Assembly: GCA_963697805.1 (NCBI GenBank)
Contig: CAVOPB010000004.1
Location: 124,001-188,000, forward strand
DNA: 64,000 nt
Direction: 5' to 3'
Source: VRUE01 sp963697805
GTDB taxonomy: Bacteria > Actinomycetota > Thermoleophilia > Solirubrobacterales > 70-9
Both the position numbers and the translations under genes were made by a program. This document shows, in pieces, positions 56,865-64,000 of this stretch (positions are counted from its first letter, which is position 1; the number at the start of each line of letters is the position of its first letter). The notes beneath the pieces are model-generated. The model saw only the letters and a list, made by a program, of their open reading frames with translations, had not been told where the DNA came from and did not search any database.

Positions 56865-58718
56865 ATGTGCGGAATCGTCGGATACGTGGGGGGCCGCCCC
56901 TGCCGAGAACTGCTGGTCGCCGGTCTCGAGAAGCTCGAGTACCGCGGGTATGACTCTGCCGGCGTCTCGGTGATCGAGGGTGGCCGCGTCGAAAGCGTTC
57001 GCGCGGTCGGCAACCTCGCCAACCTTCGCGCGGCGATGGAGAGGGAGGGCGGAGGCGGCGTCGCGGTCGCCGCGCCCCCAGCGACGACCGGCGTCGCCCA
57101 CACCCGTTGGGCGACCCACGGCCGGGTCACCGAGGAGAACGCCCACCCCCACAGCGACGACAGCGACCGCGTCCACATCGTCCTCAACGGGATCGTCGAG
57201 AACCACGCCAGGCTGCGTCGCCGGCTCGAGGAGGAGGGGCAGGAGTTCAGCTCCGAAACCGACGCCGAGGTCGTCGCCCACCTGATCGCCAGCCACTTCG
57301 ACGGCGACCTCGCCGCCGCGGTCCGGGCGGCGTTCGCCGAGCTCCGCGGCCACTACGCCTTCGTCGCGATGCACGCCGACCAGCCGGGCCTGCTGGTCGG
57401 CGCCCGCAAGGAGTGCCCGCTGGTCGCCGGCATCGGCGAGGGCGAGAGCTTCCTCGCCTCGGCGATCCCCGCCTTCCTCGCCGAGACCCGGCGTGCGGTC
57501 GCGATCGAGAACGACGAGATCGTCACCATCGACGCCACCGGGGTCAGCATCACCGATGCCGACGGCAACCCGGTCGAGCGCGAGGCCGAGGAGATCTCCT
57601 GGGACGAGACCGCCGCCGAGAAGGGCGGCTACGAGACCTTCATGCTGAAGGAGATCCACGAACAGGCCGACGCGGTCGCCGAAACGATCGCCGGCCGGCT
57701 GCCGGGGGACGAAGGGGTCGACCTCTCCGAGGTCGAGCTCGAGGATTCCTTCCTACGCGAGATGCGGCGGGTGGTGATCGTCGCCTGCGGCACCTCCTAC
57801 CACGCCGGGCTCGTCGGCCGCTACGCGATCGAGGAGTGGGCCCGGGTCCCGGTCGAGATGGACATCGCCTCCGAGTACCGCTACCGCAATCCGGTCGTCG
57901 GCCCCGGCGACCTGGTGATCGGGATAACCCAGTCGGGGGAGACCGCCGACACCCTGGCGGCGATGCGGCTCGCCCGCGAGCGCGGCGCCCGGGTGCTCGC
58001 GATCACAAATATCCGCGGCAGCCAGGCGACCCGCGACGCCGATGCGGTCCTCCTCACGCGCGCCGGCCTCGAGATCAGCGTCGCCGCGACCAAGACGTTC
58101 GTCGCCCAGGCGGCGGCGATGTACCTGATCGGCCTCCGCCTCGCCGAGCTCCGCGAGACGCTCCCCAAGGAGCGCCTCGTCGAGCTGATCGCGGAGCTCA
58201 AGCACCTGCCGTCGAAGATCGAGGAGACGCTCGCTGCCTGCGAGGACCACGTCCGCGAGGTCTGTGCCAAGCAGAGCGACCAGGGCTTCTTCCTCTACCT
58301 CGGGCGCCACATCGGGCTCCCGGTCTGCCTCGAGGGGGCACTGAAGCTGAAGGAGATCTCCTACATCCCAACCGATGCATACGCCGCCGGAGAGATGAAG
58401 CACGGGCCGATTGCGCTGCTAGACGAGTCGACGCCGGTCGTCTGCGTGGCGACCGAGAGCCCGGTGCTCGACAAGGTCCTCTCCAACGTCGAAGAGGTCC
58501 GCGCCCGCGGCGCGTCGACGATCGCGATCGCGACCGCGGGCGACGACCGCGTCCGCGAGGTCGCCGACCAGACGATCGAGGTCGCACCCACCGATTGGAT
58601 CCTGCAGCCGATCGTCGCGATCCTGCCGCTGCAGCTGCTCGCCTACGACATCGCCAAAGCCCGCGGCCTCAACGTCGACCAGCCACGCAACCTGGCCAAG
58701 ACCGTCACGGTCGAGTGA
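56865..58718 (+). CDS. glmS: Glutamine-fructose-6-phosphate aminotransferase
   Basis: 617 residues; makes glucosamine-6-P. The N-terminal nucleophile Cys2 (MCGIVGYVG), glutaminase HTRWATHG, and two SIS domains (GTSYHAGLVGRYAIEEWA, ITQSGETADTLAAMR; then AAGEMKHGPIALLDE), ending RGLNVDQPRNLAKTVTVE. The gap to glmM is only 36 bp, too short for a glmS ribozyme. Its stop overlaps the next GTG. Confidence 0.97.
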   Translation: MCGIVGYVGGRPCRELLVAGLEKLEYRGYDSAGVSVIEGGRVESVRAVGNLANLRAAMEREGGGGVAVAAPPATTGVAHTRWATHGRVTEENAHPHSDDSDRVHIVLNGIVENHARLRRRLEEEGQEFSSETDAEVVAHLIASHFDGDLAAAVRAAFAELRGHYAFVAMHADQPGLLVGARKECPLVAGIGEGESFLASAIPAFLAETRRAVAIENDEIVTIDATGVSITDADGNPVEREAEEISWDETAAEKGGYETFMLKEIHEQADAVAETIAGRLPGDEGVDLSEVELEDSFLREMRRVVIVACGTSYHAGLVGRYAIEEWARVPVEMDIASEYRYRNPVVGPGDLVIGITQSGETADTLAAMRLARERGARVLAITNIRGSQATRDADAVLLTRAGLEISVAATKTFVAQAAAMYLIGLRLAELRETLPKERLVELIAELKHLPSKIEETLAACEDHVREVCAKQSDQGFFLYLGRHIGLPVCLEGALKLKEISYIPTDAYAAGEMKHGPIALLDESTPVVCVATESPVLDKVLSNVEEVRARGASTIAIATAGDDRVREVADQTIEVAPTDWILQPIVAILPLQLLAYDIAKARGLNVDQPRNLAKTVTVE

Positions 58719-58918
58719 TCGCGCGTCTCGCACTGGCGGCCGTGGCACCGGTCGCCCTCCTGTCCGCGACCGGGTGCGGGGAGGCTGGAGCGGGCTCCGC
58801 GGACCCGGTCAGCGCCGCGCCTCCGGACTCGCTGGTGTTCGCCGAAGGGACGATCCGGCCGACCGGCGAGCTGAAGGAAGACGCCGACGCGATCTCCGGG
58901 CTGGTGACCGGGCAGTGA
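58715..58918 (+). pseudogene. DUF3352-like lipoprotein, N-terminal piece of a broken gene
   Basis: 67 codons from GTG 58715 (overlapping the glmS stop): lipoprotein signal IARLALAAVAPVALLSATGC, then SAAPPDSLVFAEGTIRPTGELKEDADAISGLVTG, the usual start of DUF3352 proteins. It stops at TGA in a GTGA that also begins the following frame. In full-length homologues some 60 more residues (including a PWLG motif region) link these two parts; they are missing here. Confidence 0.55.
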
Positions 58919-60072
58919 TCCTGCAGAGCACCGACCGCGCTGCCGCCCGCAGGTTCGTCGACCGTCAACCCGCCGAGCGCCGCTCGTACAGAGGGGTCGA
59001 ATTCAAGGTCGGCGCGGACTCGGCCTTCGGCCTGATCGGCGATCTCGTCGTCTTCGCCGACAGCGCGGCGGGCTTCCGGGACGCGGTTGACGCCTCCGAG
59101 GACGAATCGTTGAGCGGCGAGGCGCGCTACGAGGGCGCGGTCGCCGACTCCCCCGACGGCAGCCTCGCCGAGATCTATCTCGATCTCGGCAGGATGGCCG
59201 GACAATTCCAGAGCCTGTTCGGCTCACAGGCCCTAGGGCTTCTGGCGTTGACCGCGATCGATCCCGGCACGACGCTGGCGGCAAGCGTGATCCCCCACGA
59301 ACGCACCCTGGAGGTCGACATCAGCAGCAGCTTCGATGCAACGGCACCCGGCGGGGGCGCTTCGGAGGCACTCGAAGCTCTCCCCGTTGACGTGATCGCG
59401 GCGGCCGGGATCCCGGGGTTCGGCGAGCAGCTCGAAACCGCGATCGACAGCCTTGCGCGGAAGGGGATCCCCGGCGAGCTCGGCCCCGGCGAACTGGAGG
59501 GCGCGCTGCGGGCGGCGGCCGTCGATCTCGAACAGGTCGCCTCCGGCCTTGGAGACGCCGGCGCTTTCGTCGACGGGGAGCGCAGACTCGGGGGGGCGCT
59601 GGTCGTCGAGGCCGACGACCCCGAGCAGGCCCGCAGCGCCGTCGCCGAAGTCGGCCTCTTCCTCCGCAGGTCCGGGATCCCCGGGGTGACGGCCCTCGGT
59701 GGCGGGAGGAGCGGTTTCTCGATCAGCGAGGAGGAGCGGTTCGGCGGCCGGCCGGTGGTCGTCGCCACCGCCGGCGCGAGGATCGCGATCGGATACGGGC
59801 TCGCCCCGGCCGTCCGGGGCCTCGACACCGAGACCGACTCCCTGGCCGGAAGCCCCGCCTTCAGAGAGGCGGCCGCGGCCCTCGGCCAGACCCCGATCAG
59901 CGCCTTCGTCGACGGCCCGGCAGCGCTGCGGCTGGCGAGCGCGATGGCCCCGCCCGGCGAAGAGAATTTTCGCAAGGCCAGGCCCTACCTGGAGAAGATC
60001 AGCTCGGTCGGGATCGGCCCGGCAGGTGAAGGGGACCCGGCGAAGACGATCATGGTTATCAACCTCAAATAG
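58915..60072 (+). CDS. DUF3352-like protein, C-terminal part without signal peptide
   Basis: 385 residues from GTG 58915: VILQSTDRAAARRFVDRQ, YRGVEFKVGADSAFGLIGDLVVFADS, then the long C-terminal half with FVDGPAALRLASA. It matches the DUF3352 family from mid-protein on, but has no signal of its own. A -1 shift separates it from the lipoprotein start upstream. Either a deletion split the gene, or GTGA coupling or frameshifting yields both parts. Confidence 0.65.
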   Translation: MILQSTDRAAARRFVDRQPAERRSYRGVEFKVGADSAFGLIGDLVVFADSAAGFRDAVDASEDESLSGEARYEGAVADSPDGSLAEIYLDLGRMAGQFQSLFGSQALGLLALTAIDPGTTLAASVIPHERTLEVDISSSFDATAPGGGASEALEALPVDVIAAAGIPGFGEQLETAIDSLARKGIPGELGPGELEGALRAAAVDLEQVASGLGDAGAFVDGERRLGGALVVEADDPEQARSAVAEVGLFLRRSGIPGVTALGGGRSGFSISEEERFGGRPVVVATAGARIAIGYGLAPAVRGLDTETDSLAGSPAFREAAAALGQTPISAFVDGPAALRLASAMAPPGEENFRKARPYLEKISSVGIGPAGEGDPAKTIMVINLK

Positions 60073-60082
60073 CGAGAGCGAG

Positions 60083-61591
60083 ATGGAGCCCTGGCTGAAA
60101 CCCCTCTATGACTCCGAAGGGATGCGCGCGATCGATCGCTGGGCGATCGAGGAGCGGAAGGTGCCCTCGCTCGAGCTGATGGAGGCGGCCGGCCGCGAGG
60201 TCGCGACCGCGGTCGGGGATCTCGCGCCCCAGGGCCCGATCCGGGTCCTCTGCGGCAAGGGCAACAACGCCGGCGACGGCCTCGTCGCGGCCCGTTACCT
60301 GGCCGACGCCGGCCACGAGGTCAAGGCGCTCCTGCTCTGGCCTGGGGATGAGCTGAGCGGCGACGCCGCCGCGAACCTCGAGCGGTTCCCGGCCGAGCCG
60401 CTGGGGAGCGACCCGACAGCCCGCCTGGCCGAGTCGGGGGCGGTCGTCGACGCGATCTTCGGGACCGGATTCGCTGGCGCACCGCGGGAGCCCGCCGCCG
60501 CAGCGATCGAGGCGATCAACCGCTGCGGTGCGGCCGTCGTCGCCTGCGACATCGCCTCCGGAGTCGACGCCTCGAGCGGCGAGGTCGCCGGGCCGGCGGT
60601 TGAGGCCGCGATCACCGTCAGCTTCCACGCCGCCAAGCTCGGCCATCGTGTCGCCCCGGGCAAGCGGCACACGGGGGGGCTGCGGGTCGTCGCGATCGGG
60701 ATTCCCGACGGCGCCCCGTCGGACCCCTTCGCCGGCGAGATCGAGGCAGCTGTCCTCGAGCTCGCGCCCCGTCGCGGGCCGAACTCGACCAAGTTCAGTT
60801 CCGGCCAGGTGACGATCGCGGGGGGGTCACGGGGCCTGACCGGCGCCGTGCAGATGTCATCGCGGGCGGCGATCCGAGCCGGAGCCGGCTACGCGACGGT
60901 CGCCGTCCCGGCCGATCTCGAGCCGATCTTCGAGGCCGGCCAGCCCGAGGTGATGTCCGCCGGCTGTCCGGGCGGCGACGGGTTCCTGGCGCCGGCCTCG
61001 GCGAAGGCCGTACTGCGCGCATTCGAGCGGGCCGCCGCGGGGGTCTTCGGGCCGGGCCTGGGGCGAGACCCCGCCTCGGTCGAGCTGGCCCGCGAAGTCG
61101 TAGGCGCGATCGAGGCGCCGCTCGTCATCGACGCCGACGGCCTCAACGCCTTCGCCGGAATGCTGGGGCCGATCGCCGCCCGTGAGGCGGCTACGGTCCT
61201 CACTCCGCACGCCGGCGAGCTCGGGCGGCTGCTTGAGTTCGACTCCGAGGAGATCGCGGCCCACCGGCTGGCCGCAGCGCGGAGGGCCGCCGCCGAGGCG
61301 GGCGCTGTGGTCGTCCTCAAGGGAGACGACACGATCGTCACCGACGGCGAGAGGGTCGCGGTGAACGTCGTCTCGGCGCCCGGCCTCGCCACGGCGGGGA
61401 CCGGCGACGTCCTCTCGGGCATGATCGCGGCGCTGCTTGCCCGCGGGCTCGAGCCGTTCGCGGCCGCCTGCGCGGGGGTCCTCGCCCATGCCCGCGCCGG
61501 CAACTACGCCGCGGAGTGGATCGGCGCGGCCGAGTCGACGATCGCCACCGATGTGATCGACGCGATTCCGGCCGGTCTGCGGCCCGGGTAG
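60083..61591 (+). CDS. nnr: Bifunctional NAD(P)HX epimerase/dehydratase
   Basis: 502 residues. N-terminal YjeF_N epimerase domain (LMEAAGREVA, LCGKGNNAGDGLVAARYL, VDAIFGTGF, ACDIASGVDASSGEV) and C-terminal ADP/ATP-dependent dehydratase (TIAGGSRGLTGAVQMSSRAAIRAGAGYATV, FGPGLGR, LVIDADGLNAFAG, LTPHAGELGRLL, GTGDVLSGMIAAL). Together they repair hydrated NAD(P)H. ATG 60083 follows AGCGAGAGCGAG. Confidence 0.95.
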   Translation: MEPWLKPLYDSEGMRAIDRWAIEERKVPSLELMEAAGREVATAVGDLAPQGPIRVLCGKGNNAGDGLVAARYLADAGHEVKALLLWPGDELSGDAAANLERFPAEPLGSDPTARLAESGAVVDAIFGTGFAGAPREPAAAAIEAINRCGAAVVACDIASGVDASSGEVAGPAVEAAITVSFHAAKLGHRVAPGKRHTGGLRVVAIGIPDGAPSDPFAGEIEAAVLELAPRRGPNSTKFSSGQVTIAGGSRGLTGAVQMSSRAAIRAGAGYATVAVPADLEPIFEAGQPEVMSAGCPGGDGFLAPASAKAVLRAFERAAAGVFGPGLGRDPASVELAREVVGAIEAPLVIDADGLNAFAGMLGPIAAREAATVLTPHAGELGRLLEFDSEEIAAHRLAAARRAAAEAGAVVVLKGDDTIVTDGERVAVNVVSAPGLATAGTGDVLSGMIAALLARGLEPFAAACAGVLAHARAGNYAAEWIGAAESTIATDVIDAIPAGLRPG

Positions 61592-61620
61592 CCCGCCGGT
61601 CCAATAACCTCGCATTCGAG

Positions 61621-62082
61621 ATGCAGACCGCCGCCGAGATCATGGACCCGAACGTGCCCGCGGTGTCGCCGGATGCGGACGCTCGGTCGGCCGTCGAGAT
61701 CCTGGCGAAGACCGACAAGGGCGCGATCCCGGTAACCGACGAGGACCGGCACGTGATCGGGATCGTCAGCGAGTCCGACCTGATCCTCAGCGACGAGGAG
61801 TCGGACCTCCACCTGCCGCTGTCCTTCGACCTGATGGGCTCACCGATCTTCCTCGGTTCGATCAAGGGATTCGAGAAGCGACTCGACAAGGCCTTCGCGA
61901 CAAAGGTCTCCGAGCTGATGACCGCCGACCCGGTCACGGTCACGGTCGACGACGATGCCGAGACCGTCGCCCGCAGAATCGCCGAGAAGCACCACAATCA
62001 TCTGCCCGTGGTCGATGGCGACGGCCGCCTTGCCGGCATCGTCACCCGGGCCGACGCGCTGGCCGCGCTCGTCGGCCCCTAG
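61621..62082 (+). CDS. CBS-domain pair protein
   Basis: 153 residues containing two CBS motifs (MDPNVPAVSPDADARSAVEILAKTDKGAIPVTDEDRHVIGIVSESDLI; MTADPVTVTVDDDAETVARRIAEKHHNHLPVVDGDGRLAGIVTRADAL). Such pairs bind adenosyl ligands and regulate partners. It lies between the NAD(P)HX repair gene and alr with no spacing to alr (alr ATG follows its stop directly). Confidence 0.88.
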   Translation: MQTAAEIMDPNVPAVSPDADARSAVEILAKTDKGAIPVTDEDRHVIGIVSESDLILSDEESDLHLPLSFDLMGSPIFLGSIKGFEKRLDKAFATKVSELMTADPVTVTVDDDAETVARRIAEKHHNHLPVVDGDGRLAGIVTRADALAALVGP

Positions 62083-63192
62083 ATGACGCGGGCAAGCGCC
62101 CGGATCGACCTCGGCGCCGTGCAGCGCAACTGCGCGCGGCTGAAGGAGGAGGTCGGTGAGGGCGTCGAGCTCTGCGCCGTGGTCAAGGCCGACGCCTACG
62201 GCCACGGGGCCAGAGGCTGCGCCGACGCCGCTCTAGCGGGGGGCGCAACCCGCCTCGCCGTCGCGACCGCCGCCGAGGCCCAGCAGATCGGTCACGGCCT
62301 CCCGCACGTGCCGCTGCTGACGATGGGAGCACTGACGCCCGACGAGCTCGACATGGTCCTCGGGTCGGGGTCCGAGATCGCGGTCTGGCGCGAGGGCTTC
62401 CTCGGCCTGGTCGCCGAGCGGGCCCGGGCCTGGGGGCGCCCGGCGAAGGTCCACGTCAAGCACGACAGCGGCATGGGCCGGCTCGGCAACCGCGACCCAG
62501 CGCGGGTGATCGGGATCGCCCGCGCCTGCGCCGCGAGCGCGGACCTCGAGCTGGCCGGCATCTGGACCCATTTCGCGACCGCCGACGAACCCGACTCGGG
62601 TTACTTCGACGACCAGCTCGAGCGGTTCGGCGTCGTCGCCGACGCGGTCCGCAGCGAATTCCCGGAGGTGACGATCCATGCCGCGAACAGCGCCGCCGTC
62701 CTTCGCGACGGTCGCGCCCACTTCGACATGGTCCGTTGCGGGGTCGCGATCTACGGCCTCGATCCCTTCCAGCGAGACCCCGCCGAGCGCGGCCTCTCGC
62801 CGGCGCTCTCGCTCTCCTCCTACGTCGCCGACGTCAAGAGCTTTGCCGCCGGCGACAGCGCCGGCTACGGCCAGACCTGGAGGGCACCGGCCGACACCAA
62901 CGTCGGGGTGTTGCCGCTCGGGTACGGCGACGGCATCCGTCGTGGCCTCTCCAACAACGCCGAGGTTCTGGTCCGCGGCCGCCGCCATCCGCTGGTCGGC
63001 ACCGTCTCGATGGACAACCTGACTATCGACCTCGGGCCGGAGACCGAGGTCGAGCCCGGTGACGAGGCGGTCCTGATCGGTGCCCAGGGCGACGAGGCGA
63101 TCCTCGCCGAGGAGGTGGCCCGAAGGCTCGACACGATCAACTACGAGGTCACCTGCGGAATCTCCGCCCGGGTCCCGAGGATTATCGATTGA
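62083..63192 (+). CDS. alr: Alanine racemase
   Basis: 369 residues; supplies D-alanine for peptidoglycan. PLP lysine K35 in CAVVKADAYGHG, HVKHDSGMGRLG, barrel residues, and the C-terminal catalytic Tyr in DSAGYGQTW; SMDNLTIDLG and INYEVTCGISARVPRI close the second domain. Its stop overlaps the start of the next gene (TTGA). Confidence 0.95.
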   Translation: MTRASARIDLGAVQRNCARLKEEVGEGVELCAVVKADAYGHGARGCADAALAGGATRLAVATAAEAQQIGHGLPHVPLLTMGALTPDELDMVLGSGSEIAVWREGFLGLVAERARAWGRPAKVHVKHDSGMGRLGNRDPARVIGIARACAASADLELAGIWTHFATADEPDSGYFDDQLERFGVVADAVRSEFPEVTIHAANSAAVLRDGRAHFDMVRCGVAIYGLDPFQRDPAERGLSPALSLSSYVADVKSFAAGDSAGYGQTWRAPADTNVGVLPLGYGDGIRRGLSNNAEVLVRGRRHPLVGTVSMDNLTIDLGPETEVEPGDEAVLIGAQGDEAILAEEVARRLDTINYEVTCGISARVPRIID

Positions 63193-64000
63193 CGCTCTCC
63201 GATCGTCTCGCTGCGGCGCCGCCGGTCGTGATCGCGCGCGAGGCCCTGGCAGATACCGAGCCGGCCTGGATCGCCGGCGGCGCCGTCCGCGACGCGGCCC
63301 TCGGCCGTGAGGTCACCGACCTCGATCTTGCCGTGGCCGGGGACCCCGCCGTCGCGGCGAGGGCGATCGCCGAGCGCGGCGAGGGGCATGCATTCGAGCT
63401 CTCGGCCGAGTTCGCAACCTGGCGGGCGGTCGCCCGGGATGGCGCCTGGCAGGCCGACATGACGGCGCTGCGGGGGGAGACGATCGAGGCCGACCTCGAC
63501 GCCCGCGACTTCACCCTCGGCGCGGTTGCGGTGCCGCTCGATGGAGGCGACCCGATCGACCCCCACGGCGGCCTTGCTGATCTCGAGCGGCGGCTGCTGC
63601 GGGTCGTCAACGACGGCAGCTTCGCGGCGGATCCGCTGCGCCTGCTGCGCGCCGCCCGGATCGCGGCTGAGCTCGAACTCGAGGTCGACCCCGGTACGCG
63701 GGCGCTGGCCCGGGCCGAATCCGGACGGGCAGCGGAGCCTGCGGGTGAGCGCCAACTGGCGGAGCTTCGCCAGCTGCTCGGCGGCCCCGACCCTCTCCGG
63801 GGGGTCGAGCTGCTCGACGACCTTGCCCTGACCGCGGCGGTCCTGCCCGAGCTCGAGGCGCTGCGCGGCGTCGAGCAGGGCCCGAACCACCACCTCGACG
63901 TCCACGGCCACACGATCGCGGTCCTCGAGCAGACCCTCGCGGTCGAGGCCGACCTCGACCGGTTCGCCGGCGAGCGCGCCGAGGAAATCGGGGAGCTGCT
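63189..64000 (+). CDS. CCA-adding / poly(A) polymerase-like nucleotidyltransferase, N-terminal part (cut by window edge)
   Basis: 270 residues visible from TTG 63189. Class II nucleotidyltransferase head: WIAGGAVRDAALGREVTDLDLAVAGDP (G-G-x-V-R-D and D-x-D), ARDFTLGAVAVPLDGG, DPHGGLADLERRLLRVV, FAADPLRLLRAARIAAEL, and the beginning of an HD domain (PNHHLDVHGHTIAVLE). The HD part suggests the bacterial CCA/phosphohydrolase type. The gene runs off the right edge. Confidence 0.88.
   Translation, partial: MTLSDRLAAAPPVVIAREALADTEPAWIAGGAVRDAALGREVTDLDLAVAGDPAVAARAIAERGEGHAFELSAEFATWRAVARDGAWQADMTALRGETIEADLDARDFTLGAVAVPLDGGDPIDPHGGLADLERRLLRVVNDGSFAADPLRLLRAARIAAELELEVDPGTRALARAESGRAAEPAGERQLAELRQLLGGPDPLRGVELLDDLALTAAVLPELEALRGVEQGPNHHLDVHGHTIAVLEQTLAVEADLDRFAGERAEEIGEL

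Noticed and set aside
1..64000. Many long overlapping open frames on both strands (for example 197-2107, 8890-10377, 21241-22998, 55920-57659)
   Set aside because: They lie opposite or across strongly homologous genes and are Arg/Asp/Gly-rich shadows expected at this GC content.
1..64000. CRISPR arrays, rRNA, tRNA or insertion-sequence transposases
   Set aside because: No regularly spaced repeats, no tRNA-like cloverleaf I could recognise and no transposase gene were seen; the only recombinase is the serine integrase.

Overview
The window looks like chromosomal DNA of a high-GC actinobacterium, most plausibly class Thermoleophilia (Solirubrobacterales-like). The reasons are the strong G/C third-position bias with GAG for Glu, the many GTG/TTG starts and 1-4 nt stop/start overlaps, and lineage-typical families: a fenitrothion-hydrolase-like membrane protein, a DUF3352 lipoprotein, YQWxRC surface repeats, GuaB3, and a CysO/Mec/CysM cysteine route. 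This is inference from protein resemblance only; I saw no rRNA or tRNA gene.

Layout. 1-8.8 kb is an iron-sulfur assembly region on the minus strand: Rieske ferredoxin-sufB-sufD, a stand-alone sufU, and an Rrf2 regulator-sufC-sufS operon. Both operons carry the same palindrome upstream. 8.8-13.9 kb has an MFS exporter, a response regulator with histidine kinase, HtpX and a beta-propeller lipoprotein-like protein. 13.9-19.6 kb is a cysteine region: rhodanese-MoeB, CysO carrier, an amino-acid ABC importer, CysM and Mec, with a second palindrome in front of the two plus-strand transcription units. 19.6-27.6 kb holds hydantoinase/oxoprolinase A and B, NadB, a coiled-coil protein and a glycosyltransferase.

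27.9-38.1 kb is an integrated mobile element of about 10.19 kb. A serine recombinase sits at its right end and the element is inserted inside a Flp-type pilin gene: the 5' part of the pilin is at 27754 and its orphaned 3' part at 38112-38192. The two element ends form an imperfect inverted repeat around a shared AA, as expected of a serine-integrase attP. Its cargo includes a 1184-residue LamG/Ig-like secreted protein, a replication-relaxation protein, very large nested hairpins that may be an origin, two tandem paralogues and small membrane proteins.

38.2-64 kb is housekeeping: rph-rdgB-CDF transporter, TldD/TldE, HU, pyrF, LysM protein, D,D-carboxypeptidase, a PfkB sugar kinase, guaB3-guaA, a Zur-ZIP zinc unit, an M23 peptidase, rplM-rpsI, glmM-glmS, NAD(P)HX repair, alr and the start of a CCA-transferase-like gene.

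The most unusual signals are (1) the pilin-interrupting element, (2) a family of tiny upstream ORFs of shared sequence (MSxERAS...), each ending at or next to the start codon of an unrelated gene, and (3) a 42-bp palindromic repeat inserted in frame in both guaA and rpsI.
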